Assembly (NCBI GenBank): GCA_017409025.1
Contig: JAFQTN010000015.1
Coordinates: 1-44,042, forward strand
Length of the DNA: 44,042 nt
Reading direction: 5' to 3'
Source: Bacilli bacterium
GTDB taxonomy: Bacteria; Bacillota_I; Bacilli_A; RF39; UBA660
Part shown: one piece after another, positions 31,711 to 41,783 of the stretch
How positions within the stretch are numbered: the stretch's first letter is position 1
Layout: every line of letters begins with the position of its first letter
The notes under the pieces: model-generated
Told to the model about the DNA's origin: nothing
The model's database searches: none
Seen by the model: only the letters and a program-made list of their open reading frames with translations
Translations under genes and position numbers: made by a program

Positions 31711-32766
31711 CTATAAATCATTTCTGAATTGTTTTAGTTCTTTTATAAATTTATCATTTTCTTCTTCTTCGGTCAAATTATATAATTTAGAAACTTCTTC
31801 TCGTTCTTCTTTTTTATTATTTCTATTCATTAATTCTTCAATACTGATTATTGCATCTTCTTCATCAATCGTTTCAATGGTATCTTTTTTTGCCATTAAT
31901 TCTTTATAACTTATAATTGCATCTTCTTCTTGTTTTAACTCATAATTTGTTCTTTCTATCTCATCTGGTATTTCTGCTTCAGCTAATTTTCTAGATACTT
32001 CTTCTAAATATTGTTCACTTTTACTTTGAGTTTTATAATTATCAGTAATTTTTTCATTTTTTAATGTTTCATCGTCTACAGAAACTAGATTATTTAATTC
32101 TGGTTCTTTTATTGATAAATAGTAGTCTTCTGTAATATCTTGGTTATTTTGATTTAAATTGATTTCTGTTTTTCTAAGTGATACCATTTCCATATTATTT
32201 AATTTCTTTTTTATTTCATCATTTATTTGTTTTTCACTAATATTAATTTTTTCTTCAATTTCTTCCTTATTTAGGGATTCGTCTAAATCTTTTGCTATTT
32301 CCATTTTTTTATTATTACTACTTACATCTCTGTTAATTCCTATAGGAGAAGTTTGGCTTAATGACATTTCTCTTAAAACATTTTTTTGATATGGAGTTTT
32401 TGGAATTTCTATTTCTTTTGTTTCTTGGATTTCAATATTTTTATTATTGTTAGATTGCTCAAATAAATTTCTTCTATACTCAACGATATCATCTTGCATA
32501 TTTTTTTCTTCTTCGTTAATTGTTACTTCTTCAATTATATTTTCTTTTTCTTGAACATTATTTTCAATAGTTATTTCTTCTTGTTTTATAATAGGTAGTT
32601 CCTCTTCGTTATCATTTTGTTTTTCTACCATTTTTTTTAGTTTATTATTTTTATTTATTAGAATCATAGAAAATATAAGAAGTAAAATTATTACTATTAT
32701 AATTCCCCAAAAAATGATTAAATTAAGTGTATCTAATTCCTTGTAAAAATCTATTATAAATTCCAT
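31711..32766 (-). CDS. Membrane-anchored, highly acidic coiled-coil-like protein of unknown function
   Basis: 351 residues from ATG 32766, which follows GGGTGA; the longer frame starts without a site. One membrane segment (about 16-36) is followed by around 310 Glu/Asn/Lys-rich residues on the cytoplasmic side, with a helical, low-complexity look. Near the end two copies of a motif occur, EEDAIISYKELMAKK and EEDAIISIEELMNRN, separated by DTIETID. The arrangement resembles membrane-tethered scaffold proteins of division or secretion, but I do not recognise a family. It follows rsmE by four bases and so shares its transcript. Confidence 0.7.
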   Translation of the reverse strand: MEFIIDFYKELDTLNLIIFWGIIIVIILLLIFSMILINKNNKLKKMVEKQNDNEEELPIIKQEEITIENNVQEKENIIEEVTINEEEKNMQDDIVEYRRNLFEQSNNNKNIEIQETKEIEIPKTPYQKNVLREMSLSQTSPIGINRDVSSNNKKMEIAKDLDESLNKEEIEEKINISEKQINDEIKKKLNNMEMVSLRKTEINLNQNNQDITEDYYLSIKEPELNNLVSVDDETLKNEKITDNYKTQSKSEQYLEEVSRKLAEAEIPDEIERTNYELKQEEDAIISYKELMAKKDTIETIDEEDAIISIEELMNRNNKKEEREEVSKLYNLTEEEENDKFIKELKQFRNDL

Positions 32767-32770
32767 GTTA

Positions 32771-33478
32771 TCACCCTTTATATATGTAGTTAATAATGCT
32801 AGCAACATATATTGCTGCTGTTTCTACCCTTAAAACTCTTTTTCCTAATGTAGTGGATGAAAAACCATTTTGGATTAAAAAGTCTTCTTCATTTTTTGTA
32901 AATCCACCCTCTGGACCAATTACGAATAGAATGTCTTTAATTTCATTATTTAAATAACTTTCTAATGGTTTGGTATTATCATTTAATGAGCAAATCAAAT
33001 TTAATTCTTTCTTATCATCAATTAACTCTTTCATAGTTTTAATATTATGAATTTTAGGTATAGTTACTCTATGGGATTGTTCGCTTGCTTCTTTGCAGAT
33101 TGTTTCCCATCTTAACATTTTTTTATCTTCTTTTGTCTTATCTATTTTAACAATACTTCTTTCTGTTTTTAAGGGAATAATTGATGTTACTCCTAATTCT
33201 GTTAGTTTTTGAAGTATTAAATCAAATTTTTGTTCTTGAACTAAAGCTATGGCTATAGTTAAATTAATATCTAATTCTCTATCTTCTTCATAAGAATCAA
33301 CAATACTTAGTTTTAGTGAATCGATATCATCTATATTACATAAATACACTTTCTCTTCATAAACAATTTCTATTTTATCATTTTCTTTATAACGCATTAC
33401 CTTTTTTATATGATGAACATCATTATTACTTAATGTAAACTGATTATTATTTTTTTCTTTAACAAAGTATCTTTGCAT
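32771..33478 (-). CDS. rsmE: 16S rRNA (uracil(1498)-N3)-methyltransferase
   Basis: 235 residues. An N-terminal PUA-like part (MQRYFVKEK, HHIKKVMRYKENDKIEIV) is followed by the SPOUT methyltransferase domain with ELGVTSIIPLKTERSIV, CKEASEQSHR, the SAM-binding FVIGPEGGFT and LGKRVLRVETAA trefoil-knot motifs. It methylates U1498 in the 30S decoding region. It lies directly after dnaJ, as in Bacillus, except that prmA is missing between them. An AGGTGG site precedes the ATG. Confidence 0.96.
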   Translation of the reverse strand: MQRYFVKEKNNNQFTLSNNDVHHIKKVMRYKENDKIEIVYEEKVYLCNIDDIDSLKLSIVDSYEEDRELDINLTIAIALVQEQKFDLILQKLTELGVTSIIPLKTERSIVKIDKTKEDKKMLRWETICKEASEQSHRVTIPKIHNIKTMKELIDDKKELNLICSLNDNTKPLESYLNNEIKDILFVIGPEGGFTKNEEDFLIQNGFSSTTLGKRVLRVETAAIYVASIINYIYKG

Positions 33479-33509
33479 ACTACCACCTAAATCGACAATA
33501 TTTGATTAA

Positions 33510-33518
33510 ATTATACCA
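33510..33518 (-). promoter_or_regulatory. Extended -10 promoter of rsmE
   Basis: TGGTATAAT on the minus strand, just after the dnaJ terminator. Confidence 0.5.
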
Positions 33519-33526
33519 AAAGAAAA

Positions 33527-33549
33527 GAAAAAAAGCATCTATTTGATGC
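33527..33549 (-). terminator. Terminator of the heat-shock operon
   Basis: GCATC / GATGC stem (33535-33539 with 33545-33549, loop TATTT on the plus strand) followed by seven T on the minus strand. It overlaps the dnaJ stop. Confidence 0.8.
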
Positions 33550-34651
33550 AATTTTTATATATTTTAAACTCTTTGCTATTATCTAGTGATGTTTTACTTA
33601 ATTCTTCAAATAATTTCTTTTGTTCTCTTGTTAATTTTTCTGGAATAACAACTTTGGTGATAACATACATATCGCCTTTTCTTTTGCTATTTACGTTTTC
33701 AACACCTTTTCCACGAAGTCTCATTTTATCGCCACTTTGAGTTCCTGCTGGAATGGTTAAATCAACATTACCATATAATGTTGGAACTTCTTTTTTAGTT
33801 CCAAGAACAGCTTCAGTTATTGTTAATGGTAATTCTATATAAATATCATCTTCATCTCTTTCATATAATTCATGGTCACGGATTGTAAATTCTATATATA
33901 AATCCCCATTAGGTCCACCATTTGATCCTGTAGCACCTTTACCCGCTACTCTTAGACGATTTTCATTATCAATTCCAGCTGGGATAGTAATTGTAATTGT
34001 CTTTTTGTTATTTACTTTTCCTAATCCTCCGCAGTCAGAACATTTTTTCTCATATGTTATACCAGTTCCGTGACAATATGGACATGTTGTTTTTGTTAAG
34101 AAACTTCCAAACATTGTTCTTTGTTCTGATGTGACAGTTCCACTACCATGGCATTCTGAACAATTTTTAGAATTAAATCCTCCCTTTCCATCACATTCGG
34201 GACAATTTTCTTCAACATCTATTTTGATATCTTTCTTAGTACCATATACAGCTTCTTCAAAGTCAATGGTTAGGCGATATAAGATATCATTTCCTTTTCT
34301 TGGGGCATTAGCACTTCTTCCTCTACTTCTTCCTGTTGAAAATCCCATACCCCCGAATAAGTCTTCAAATATATCTGACATGCTTCCAAAATCAAATCCT
34401 TCAAAACCTGAAAAGCCACCACCACTTGTATTAAATGCATTATGACCAAATTGATCATATTTCTTTCTTTTTTCTGGATCTGATAGCACAGCATATGCTT
34501 CTTGAGCTTCTTTAAATAATTCTTCAGCATTTTCTTCTTTTGAAACGTCTGGGTGATACTTTTTAGCTAATTTTCTAAAAGCGCTTTTGATGTCTGATTC
34601 AGAGGCATTTTTATCAACACCAAGAACTTCATAATAATCTCTTTTATTCAT
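33539..34651 (-). CDS. dnaJ: Chaperone DnaJ
   Basis: 370 residues. J domain 1-70 with the HPD motif ([10 protein letters not shown]), Gly/Phe-rich region ([19 protein letters not shown]), and four zinc-finger repeats [24 protein letters not shown] and CSDCGGLG, then the two substrate-binding beta domains. All eight zinc cysteines are present. It stimulates the DnaK ATPase and delivers clients. It is the last gene of the operon, 53 bases after dnaK, with a strong GGAGAGG site. Confidence 0.98.
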   Translation of the reverse strand: MNKRDYYEVLGVDKNASESDIKSAFRKLAKKYHPDVSKEENAEELFKEAQEAYAVLSDPEKRKKYDQFGHNAFNTSGGGFSGFEGFDFGSMSDIFEDLFGGMGFSTGRSRGRSANAPRKGNDILYRLTIDFEEAVYGTKKDIKIDVEENCPECDGKGGFNSKNCSECHGSGTVTSEQRTMFGSFLTKTTCPYCHGTGITYEKKCSDCGGLGKVNNKKTITITIPAGIDNENRLRVAGKGATGSNGGPNGDLYIEFTIRDHELYERDEDDIYIELPLTITEAVLGTKKEVPTLYGNVDLTIPAGTQSGDKMRLRGKGVENVNSKRKGDMYVITKVVIPEKLTREQKKLFEELSKTSLDNSKEFKIYKNCIK

Positions 34652-34670
34652 TTTTACCTCTCCTTTAACA

Positions 34671-34702
34671 AGTAAGAAGTTCTAGGGATCTAGAACTTTA
34701 CT
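34671..34702 (-). other. Hairpin in the dnaK-dnaJ intergenic region
   Basis: AAGTTCTAG / CTAGAACTT nine-base stem (34677-34685 with 34690-34698), extended by AGT/ACT across a bulge. The T run on the minus-strand side is poor (CTTACTTGTT), so this may reduce read-through or mark an mRNA end rather than terminate fully. Confidence 0.5.
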
Positions 34703-34704
34703 TT

Positions 34705-36768
<2,064 letters not shown>

Positions 36769-36776
<8 letters not shown>

Positions 36777-37353
36777 TTACCTTCACCATTGCAAGTCTTA
36801 GTATTCTATCTTTATACATATATCCTTTTTGGAATACTTCAAGAACTACACCAGACTCTTTATTTTCATCTTTTTCTACGACTACTGCTTGGGATACTGC
36901 TGGATCAAATTCTTTTCCAAGACATTCAATTTCTTTAACTTCAAATTTTTCTAACAGGCTTCTTGTTTGGTTATATACCATACGAAAGCCTTCTAGAAAT
37001 TTTGATGTTTCATCTCCAAAGTTATTGTCATCCATGCTTATAGCTCTTTCAAAGTTGTCTAGAATTGGAAGGAAGCCTTCTAAAATTTCTGTTTCTGCAT
37101 ATTTTAAGATTCTAGATGTTTCTTCATCTTTTCTTTTTTTATAGTTTAATAATTCTGCTTGACTTCTTAATAGAGCATCTTCTAAATCTTTAATTCTTTG
37201 TAATTGTAATTCTTCTTTGTTATTACATTTACAATTTTCTTCACTACAAGTATTTTCTTCTTCGCTACAGCAACAATCAGACCCACAAGTGCACTCTTCA
37301 TGAATTTCTTTTTCTTTGTTTTCACAGTTACAGTGTTTATCTTTTTTACTCAT
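36769..37353 (-). CDS. grpE: Nucleotide exchange factor GrpE with a cysteine-rich N-terminus
   Basis: 194 residues. From about residue 50 it is ordinary GrpE: a long coiled coil (LEDALLRSQAELLNYKKRKD), then GFLPILDNFERAI and the C-terminal beta domain with GKEFDPAVSQAVV and VLEVFQKGYMYKDRILRLAMV. It releases ADP from DnaK. The first 45 residues are unusual: Cys at about 8, 10, 21, 23, 27, 28, 29, 36, 41 and 43, with two His and many Glu. Such a stretch could bind metal or respond to oxidation; GrpE normally has a Cys-free, acidic start. GAGG precedes the ATG and hrcA ends 15 bases upstream. Confidence 0.95.
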
Positions 37354-37368
37354 TTTTACCTCATTTCT

Positions 37369-38367
37369 TTAACTATCTTTTCCATCAATATTATCTTTTA
37401 TATAATTTAATAGATTAACTACTCTTTCATATTCCATTCTTTTTGGTCCAATTATAGCAATTGTTCCTTCTTCACCATTATAGTTATATTTAGTTTTAAT
37501 TACAGAAACATCTTCAGATAATTCTGAATCTTTACCAATATGAATTTTTATATCATTTTCTTCTTCATCCAAATCATTAATTGTTTCTATTTCATCAAAC
37601 TTATGTAAAATTTCTTTTACTTTTTCTATATTACTGAATTCTGGTTGTTTTAAGAAATTATTTTTTCCAGCAAAGTGAACATCACTAGCTTTATTTGTAA
37701 AATTAGAAAATGCATCGTAGAAAGCATTATACAATACTTCATGTTGTTTAACATATTGTCCTATTATTGGTTTTACATCGTATTCTAATTTTTCACTTAT
37801 TTCATTAATTGGAGTTCCTACGATCATTTTATTTATTAAGTTAACAGTTTTTGTAACTTCTTCAATATCTGTTTCTGGTAAATATAAATTTTTATATTCG
37901 ACATATCCTTGATCAGTAATTAACATTGTTAATATTTTATAGTTATCTAGTGGAATAACTTCAACTTTTTTTAACTTGTTAGTACTTGATGATTTACCTA
38001 GAACTACAGAAGTATAGTTTGTAATTTCTGCGATTAGTTCAATACTTTTTTCAATTACATCTCCAAGTTGTAATGATTGATTATGAAATATTGTTTGTAA
38101 TTTCAACATATCCTCACCAGTTAAATCTTTTGGTGTCATTAGGTTTTCTACATAATATTTATAACCTTCTTCACTTGGTTGACGTCCTGATGCAAAGTGA
38201 TTTTTTTCTAAATAACCTAAATCTTCAAGAACTACCATTTCATTTCTAACTGTAGCACTTGAACAATTTAAATGTTTACATATAACATTTGAACTTACCG
38301 GTTTTACGGTTTTTACATACTCTTCAACAATAAACTTTAATATTTCTTTTTGTCTATTTGTTATCAC
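37369..38367 (-). CDS. hrcA: Heat-inducible transcription repressor HrcA
   Basis: 332 residues from a GTG after AGGGAAGTG. The N-terminal winged helix (TNRQKEILKFIVEEYVKTVKPVSS and then CSSATVRNEMVVLEDLGYLE) is followed by the GAF-like and C-terminal HrcA domains (YNYNGEEGTIAIIGPKRMEYERVV split over two motifs). It represses this operon by binding CIRCE operators and needs GroEL to stay active. Two CIRCE-like sites lie just upstream. Confidence 0.97.
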   Translation of the reverse strand: MITNRQKEILKFIVEEYVKTVKPVSSNVICKHLNCSSATVRNEMVVLEDLGYLEKNHFASGRQPSEEGYKYYVENLMTPKDLTGEDMLKLQTIFHNQSLQLGDVIEKSIELIAEITNYTSVVLGKSSSTNKLKKVEVIPLDNYKILTMLITDQGYVEYKNLYLPETDIEEVTKTVNLINKMIVGTPINEISEKLEYDVKPIIGQYVKQHEVLYNAFYDAFSNFTNKASDVHFAGKNNFLKQPEFSNIEKVKEILHKFDEIETINDLDEEENDIKIHIGKDSELSEDVSVIKTKYNYNGEEGTIAIIGPKRMEYERVVNLLNYIKDNIDGKDS

Positions 38368-38379
38368 GGTATCACTTCC

Positions 38380-38406
38380 CTAGCAATGCTGCTTCCTAAT
38401 TGCTAA
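38380..38406 (-). promoter_or_regulatory. CIRCE-like operator 2 (near the start point)
   Basis: Minus strand TTAGCAATT-N9-CATTGCTAG, 27 bases and 9-9-9 like the canonical element, but AT-shifted (canonical arms are TTAGCACTC/GAGTGCTAA). It lies at the beginning of the hrcA 5' UTR. Confidence 0.75.
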
Positions 38407-38410
38407 ATTA

Positions 38411-38439
38411 ATTATATGATTATTTTTTAGCAATGTCAA
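38411..38439 (-). promoter_or_regulatory. Consensus SigA promoter of the hrcA operon
   Basis: TTGACA (38439-38434), exactly 17 bases, TATAAT (38416-38411) on the minus strand, lying between the centres of the two CIRCE-like sites. Confidence 0.9.
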
Positions 38440-38454
38440 TACTTAAATTGCTAA
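38427..38454 (-). promoter_or_regulatory. CIRCE-like operator 1 (over the -35)
   Basis: TTAGCAAT-N12-ATTGCTAA, 28 bases, covering the -35 hexamer. It is one base longer than the canonical 27. Confidence 0.7.
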
Positions 38455-38489
38455 ATTCATAAAATTTTATTCATATAAATTTAAAATAT

Positions 38490-38542
38490 GAAAAAAACTA
38501 TAGAATTTATGTAATATATTTTTACATATTTTACTATAGTTT
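38490..38542 (-). terminator. Terminator of the NfeD-SPFH operon
   Basis: AAACTATAG / CTATAGTTT outer stem (38495-38503 with 38534-38542) with a nested ATGTAA/TTACAT helix, followed by TTTTTTT on the minus strand. Confidence 0.8.
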
Positions 38543-38549
38543 GATTATT

Positions 38550-39446
38550 TTATTTTTTACTATCTTTCTTATCTAACATTTCGTTTAGAACTGTTCCAAA
38601 TGTAGCAATTCCTTCCATATTAGATGGGATAATAATTTTGGTAGCAGAACCTTCAGCTACTTTTGATAATGCTTCATAGCTTTTCAAAGTTAGAACTGAT
38701 GTATCCGCTTTAGCTTCTTTTAATAATTTGATACCTTCTGCTTCTGCTTGTTTTATTTTTAATAACGCTTCTGCTTCACCTTCAGCCATTCTTATTTTAG
38801 ATTCTCTATGAGCTTCTGCTCTTAAGATTGCTGATTCTTTTTCACCTTCAGCAATAAGAATACTAGATTTCTTTTCTCCTTCTGCTTGAAGGATTTTTTC
38901 ACGTCTTTCACGTTCTGCTCTCATTTGTTTTTCCATAGCTTCTTGAATATCTCTTGGTGGCAAAATATTTTTTACTTCCACTCTATTTACTTTAATTCCC
39001 CAAGGATCTGTTGCTTCGTCTAGGATAGCTCTCATTTTTGTATTTATAATATCTCTTGAAGTTAATGTTTGGTCTAATTCTAATTCACCAATTATATTTC
39101 TCAATGTCGTTGCTGTTAAATTTTCTATGGCACTTATTGGATTTTCAACACCATATGTATATAGGTTAGGATTAGTTATTTGAAAATATACTACTGTATC
39201 AATTTGCATTGTTACGTTATCGGATGTAATCACTGGTTGTGGTGCAAAATCTTTTACGATTTCTTTCATTGAGGTAACATTTGCAATTCTATCTATAAAT
39301 GGGACTTTAAAGTGTAATCCATTTCCCCAAGTTTTATAATATGAACCTAATCTTTCTATAACATAACTTTTTGCTTGTGGTACTATTTTTATACTAGGAA
39401 TTACCACTACTAGTACGATAACAATAATAGCTAATAAAATATCCAT
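38550..39446 (-). CDS. SPFH/Band 7 membrane protein (stomatin/QmcA-like)
   Basis: 298 residues. One N-terminal membrane segment (about 3-18) and the SPFH domain (IVPQAKSYVIERLGSYYKTW at the start, LPPRDIQEAMEKQMRAERER leaving it) are followed by a long Ala/Glu-rich helix (about 180-260) of EAEG-type repeats that oligomerises such proteins. They build membrane microdomains and often chaperone membrane proteases. The NfeD-like gene is three bases upstream, the typical pairing. Confidence 0.92.
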   Translation of the reverse strand: MDILLAIIVIVLVVVIPSIKIVPQAKSYVIERLGSYYKTWGNGLHFKVPFIDRIANVTSMKEIVKDFAPQPVITSDNVTMQIDTVVYFQITNPNLYTYGVENPISAIENLTATTLRNIIGELELDQTLTSRDIINTKMRAILDEATDPWGIKVNRVEVKNILPPRDIQEAMEKQMRAERERREKILQAEGEKKSSILIAEGEKESAILRAEAHRESKIRMAEGEAEALLKIKQAEAEGIKLLKEAKADTSVLTLKSYEALSKVAEGSATKIIIPSNMEGIATFGTVLNEMLDKKDSKK

Positions 39447-39449
39447 AAA

Positions 39450-39866
39450 TTACTCCTCCATTCTTTTTACTTTCAATTTTGTGCTATTAATTTCTAATAT
39501 TTCAACTATTGAATCTTCAGGAATGTTTTCATCAGCAACTGCTGTCCAACGTTTTCCGTCAACTTTTACTTCACCAGGTTTCTTTTTTGTTATTTTCTCA
39601 GTAACAATTCCTTCCATTCCAATAATTCTGTCAATATTAGTTTTTGTCTTCTCTGGTAGTATTTTCTTTATGGCATCTTTTGTTAATATTAGTAATAATG
39701 TTCCAGCTAACACAAAGATTGCCACTTGAATGACTACATTATCTGTAAATAGTGATGTGAGCATTGCAATAATACTACTGATAATATACCATATGCTTAC
39801 TAGACTTACTGTAGACATTTCTAATATAGCTAAGATAATAGCTATTGCGAGCCATACATAAAACAC
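39450..39866 (-). CDS. NfeD-like protein
   Basis: 138 residues from GTG 39866 after AAGGAAG. Two to three membrane segments (about 1-20, 22-40, 46-66) and a C-terminal OB-fold domain (GMEGIVTEKITKKKPGEVKV, then GKRWTAVADENIPEDSIVEI) give the short NfeD form. It works with the SPFH partner encoded next. Own promoter. Confidence 0.9.
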   Translation of the reverse strand: MFYVWLAIAIILAILEMSTVSLVSIWYIISSIIAMLTSLFTDNVVIQVAIFVLAGTLLLILTKDAIKKILPEKTKTNIDRIIGMEGIVTEKITKKKPGEVKVDGKRWTAVADENIPEDSIVEILEINSTKLKVKRMEE

Positions 39867-39886
39867 ATCTTCACTTCCTTTATTTA

Positions 39887-39915
39887 ATTATACTATGGTG
39901 AATTTAAATTATCAA
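39887..39915 (-). promoter_or_regulatory. Promoter of the NfeD-SPFH operon
   Basis: TTGATA (39915-39910), 17-base spacer, TATAAT (39892-39887) on the minus strand. Confidence 0.7.
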
Positions 39916-39952
39916 TAATAATTGAATATTTGAAGTTATGTCTATTTCGATA

Positions 39953-40669
39953 CTATATTTTTCTTCTTAAATAATCTATTGGGTATTTATATCTAGTTAG
40001 TTTACGACAGATTTCCTTTGGTTCTTCTTGCTTATACCATTCTATGAATTCTGAATTGCACAATTCGGGATGATTTAATGCGGCTTTAGCTAATGCTTGG
40101 TATAATATATCCTGGGCTTCTTCTAAATTATAGTACCTAACTTCTTCTTTTTCTTCTTCTGAACTAACGGAATATTTGTCCGTATCTATAATAATAATCT
40201 TATCTTCCATAAATATAGTATTTTCTAAATTGGCATCATTTGTTCTAATTTTTTCATCAGCTAATCTAATAAACGAACTAAAAATAGAAGTAAAATTATC
40301 AGTTAAATAGTCAGAGAATTTTAATAATATATCTTCTGGGCTGGATTCATAGAAGGGCATCAAAATTGATCTGTAATTTCCTTCTTCATCAAAAAAATTT
40401 TTATCTACTTTATAATAATTTGGAAGATTCATGCTTTGAATCATTTTTTGAAGATATAGATCTGGAATACTTCCTCGTAATCTAAACTTCTTTAAACATT
40501 TATTATCAGCTGTTCTGTATACTTCATGTGAATTAAATGGAGTACTTATTTTTTCTGCCACATATATTTGTATAATTTTCCTATTTTCATCATAGTAATA
40601 TTGTTTATTATTTATAGTTTTGATTGGTGGTACTCTTACAAAATTAGAATTTTCATCATAATAAAACAT
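39953..40669 (-). CDS. Kinase-fold-like protein of unknown function
   Basis: 238 residues from ATG 40669 (GGAAGTG upstream). A start repeating 'YYDEN' twice (FYYDENSNFVRV and YYYDENRKIIQIYVAEKIST) leads to a region with KKFR (possible ATP-binding lysine) and NDANLENTIFMEDKIIIIDT followed by DKYS. The 'D..LEN...D...IID.D' pattern resembles the catalytic loop and DFG of protein-kinase-like phosphotransferases, with Asp-Thr-Asp for DFG. No glycine-rich loop is seen. Whether it is active is unclear. It is monocistronic, with a promoter upstream. Confidence 0.5.
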   Translation of the reverse strand: MFYYDENSNFVRVPPIKTINNKQYYYDENRKIIQIYVAEKISTPFNSHEVYRTADNKCLKKFRLRGSIPDLYLQKMIQSMNLPNYYKVDKNFFDEEGNYRSILMPFYESSPEDILLKFSDYLTDNFTSIFSSFIRLADEKIRTNDANLENTIFMEDKIIIIDTDKYSVSSEEEKEEVRYYNLEEAQDILYQALAKAALNHPELCNSEFIEWYKQEEPKEICRKLTRYKYPIDYLRRKI

Positions 40670-40720
40670 CGTAATCACTTCCATTAAATTAGTATTTAAA
40701 AAAGTTTTTATGTTACAAGT

Positions 40721-40749
40721 ATAATATACTAAATAGTTGTTTTTTTCAA
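40721..40749 (-). promoter_or_regulatory. Promoter of the kinase-like gene
   Basis: TTGAAA (40749-40744), 17-base spacer, TATTAT (40726-40721) on the minus strand. Confidence 0.65.
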
Positions 40750-40792
40750 GTGTTATGTTTTCTATGTTAGCAAGTAAAAAAATTCTTTTAGC

Positions 40793-40814
40793 AAAAAAAA
40801 GACCTAATGGTCTT
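40793..40814 (-). terminator. Terminator of the pilin-like gene
   Basis: AAGACC / GGTCTT stem (40799-40804 with 40809-40814, loop TAAT) followed by eight T on the minus strand; it overlaps the stop. Confidence 0.85.
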
Positions 40815-41034
40815 AATCTAACAACTTACTTTCTTCTCCTTCACAGTATCCTTCTCCTGCTGATTCTCCTTCTACATAGGATTTACCTGCTATTTCACAA
40901 CCTACTTCAGTTATTTTATCTTTTAAATAACCTCCTAGTATTTTTACGGCTGCTATTGCTACTACTGTTATAAGGGATATTATTAATACGTATTCTACCA
41001 ATGTTTGACCTTTATTATTTAATTTTAATCTCAT
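40813..41034 (-). CDS. Flp-like type IVb pilin
   Basis: 73 residues. The start MRLKLNNKGQTLVEYVLIIS is a class III prepilin signal: a short basic leader, Gly before the cleavage site, then QTLVE with Glu at +5 and a hydrophobic helix to about residue 34. The soluble end is short, with two Cys (GCEIAGKSY, GYCEGEES) and an acidic character. Flp pilins are exported by Tad-type machineries; no tad gene or prepilin peptidase is in the window. A consensus promoter and a strong terminator suggest abundant expression. Confidence 0.8.
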   Translation of the reverse strand: MRLKLNNKGQTLVEYVLIISLITVVAIAAVKILGGYLKDKITEVGCEIAGKSYVEGESAGEGYCEGEESKLLD

Positions 41035-41061
41035 AAGCCACCTACCTATTTGTCTAAGATA

Positions 41062-41090
41062 ATTATATTATAAGTGCTTAATTATGTCAA
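41062..41090 (-). promoter_or_regulatory. Consensus SigA promoter of the pilin gene
   Basis: TTGACA (41090-41085), exactly 17 bases, TATAAT (41067-41062) on the minus strand. The -35 shares bases with the divIB stop codon TGA. Confidence 0.85.
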
Positions 41091-41773
41091 CCTTTAATTT
41101 CTACGTAATCACCAGAATCTAGATATATGATTCCTTTTTTATTTTCTAATTTTTGAATAATAGAATTATATTTATTTATTTTATCTATTTTAGATAAGGT
41201 AATATATACATAATTAGAATCAACCATATATAGTAAGAATCTTTCTTTATCTACTTCATTTGGTGTATATTCTATATGTGATATTTTTAAAAGAATATCT
41301 TTATCAATTTGACTGAATTTTGTAATAAATTTATCAAATATATCATCAATATTGTTGATTACATATGGAATATAGTTAATATTATAGGTGTTATCAACAG
41401 ATTTTGTTGATGAAAGAACCAATTTATCTTTATATATACATATTGGATTATATTCTTCTATTTCAAGATATATTTTTCTTGATAAAGTTCTTTTTATATT
41501 TACATTTTTAATATAGTCATTTTTCAATAGTTTCTTTTTAATATTAGTAAAATATGTATTTATATATGGTGGATATCCTTCTAAATCTGCTAAAGATATT
41601 ATAGTTTTGTCGTCTAATATATTGTTCCCTTGAATATATATATTTTTAACTGGTAATTTAGCTATATCAATAATAGTTAATACCAATAGTGTTAAAATAA
41701 TTAAGGTAATAATTATATTTTTAGTTTTTAATCTTCTTTTTTTGACTTTTACTTTAACTTTTTTAGCAGACAT
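41087..41773 (-). CDS. divIB: Cell-division protein DivIB/FtsQ
   Basis: 228 residues from ATG 41773; the longer frame starts at TTG without a site. A Lys-rich cytoplasmic tail, one membrane segment (about 22-38) and an external POTRA domain (LPVKNIYIQGNNILDDKTII, later IKNVNIKRTLSRKIYLEIEE) are followed by the beta domain. It bridges early and late divisome proteins. Position after murB is the Bacillus order. Ends with TGA. Confidence 0.92.
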   Translation of the reverse strand: MSAKKVKVKVKKRRLKTKNIIITLIILTLLVLTIIDIAKLPVKNIYIQGNNILDDKTIISLADLEGYPPYINTYFTNIKKKLLKNDYIKNVNIKRTLSRKIYLEIEEYNPICIYKDKLVLSSTKSVDNTYNINYIPYVINNIDDIFDKFITKFSQIDKDILLKISHIEYTPNEVDKERFLLYMVDSNYVYITLSKIDKINKYNSIIQKLENKKGIIYLDSGDYVEIKG

Positions 41774-41783
41774 AAAATCACAC

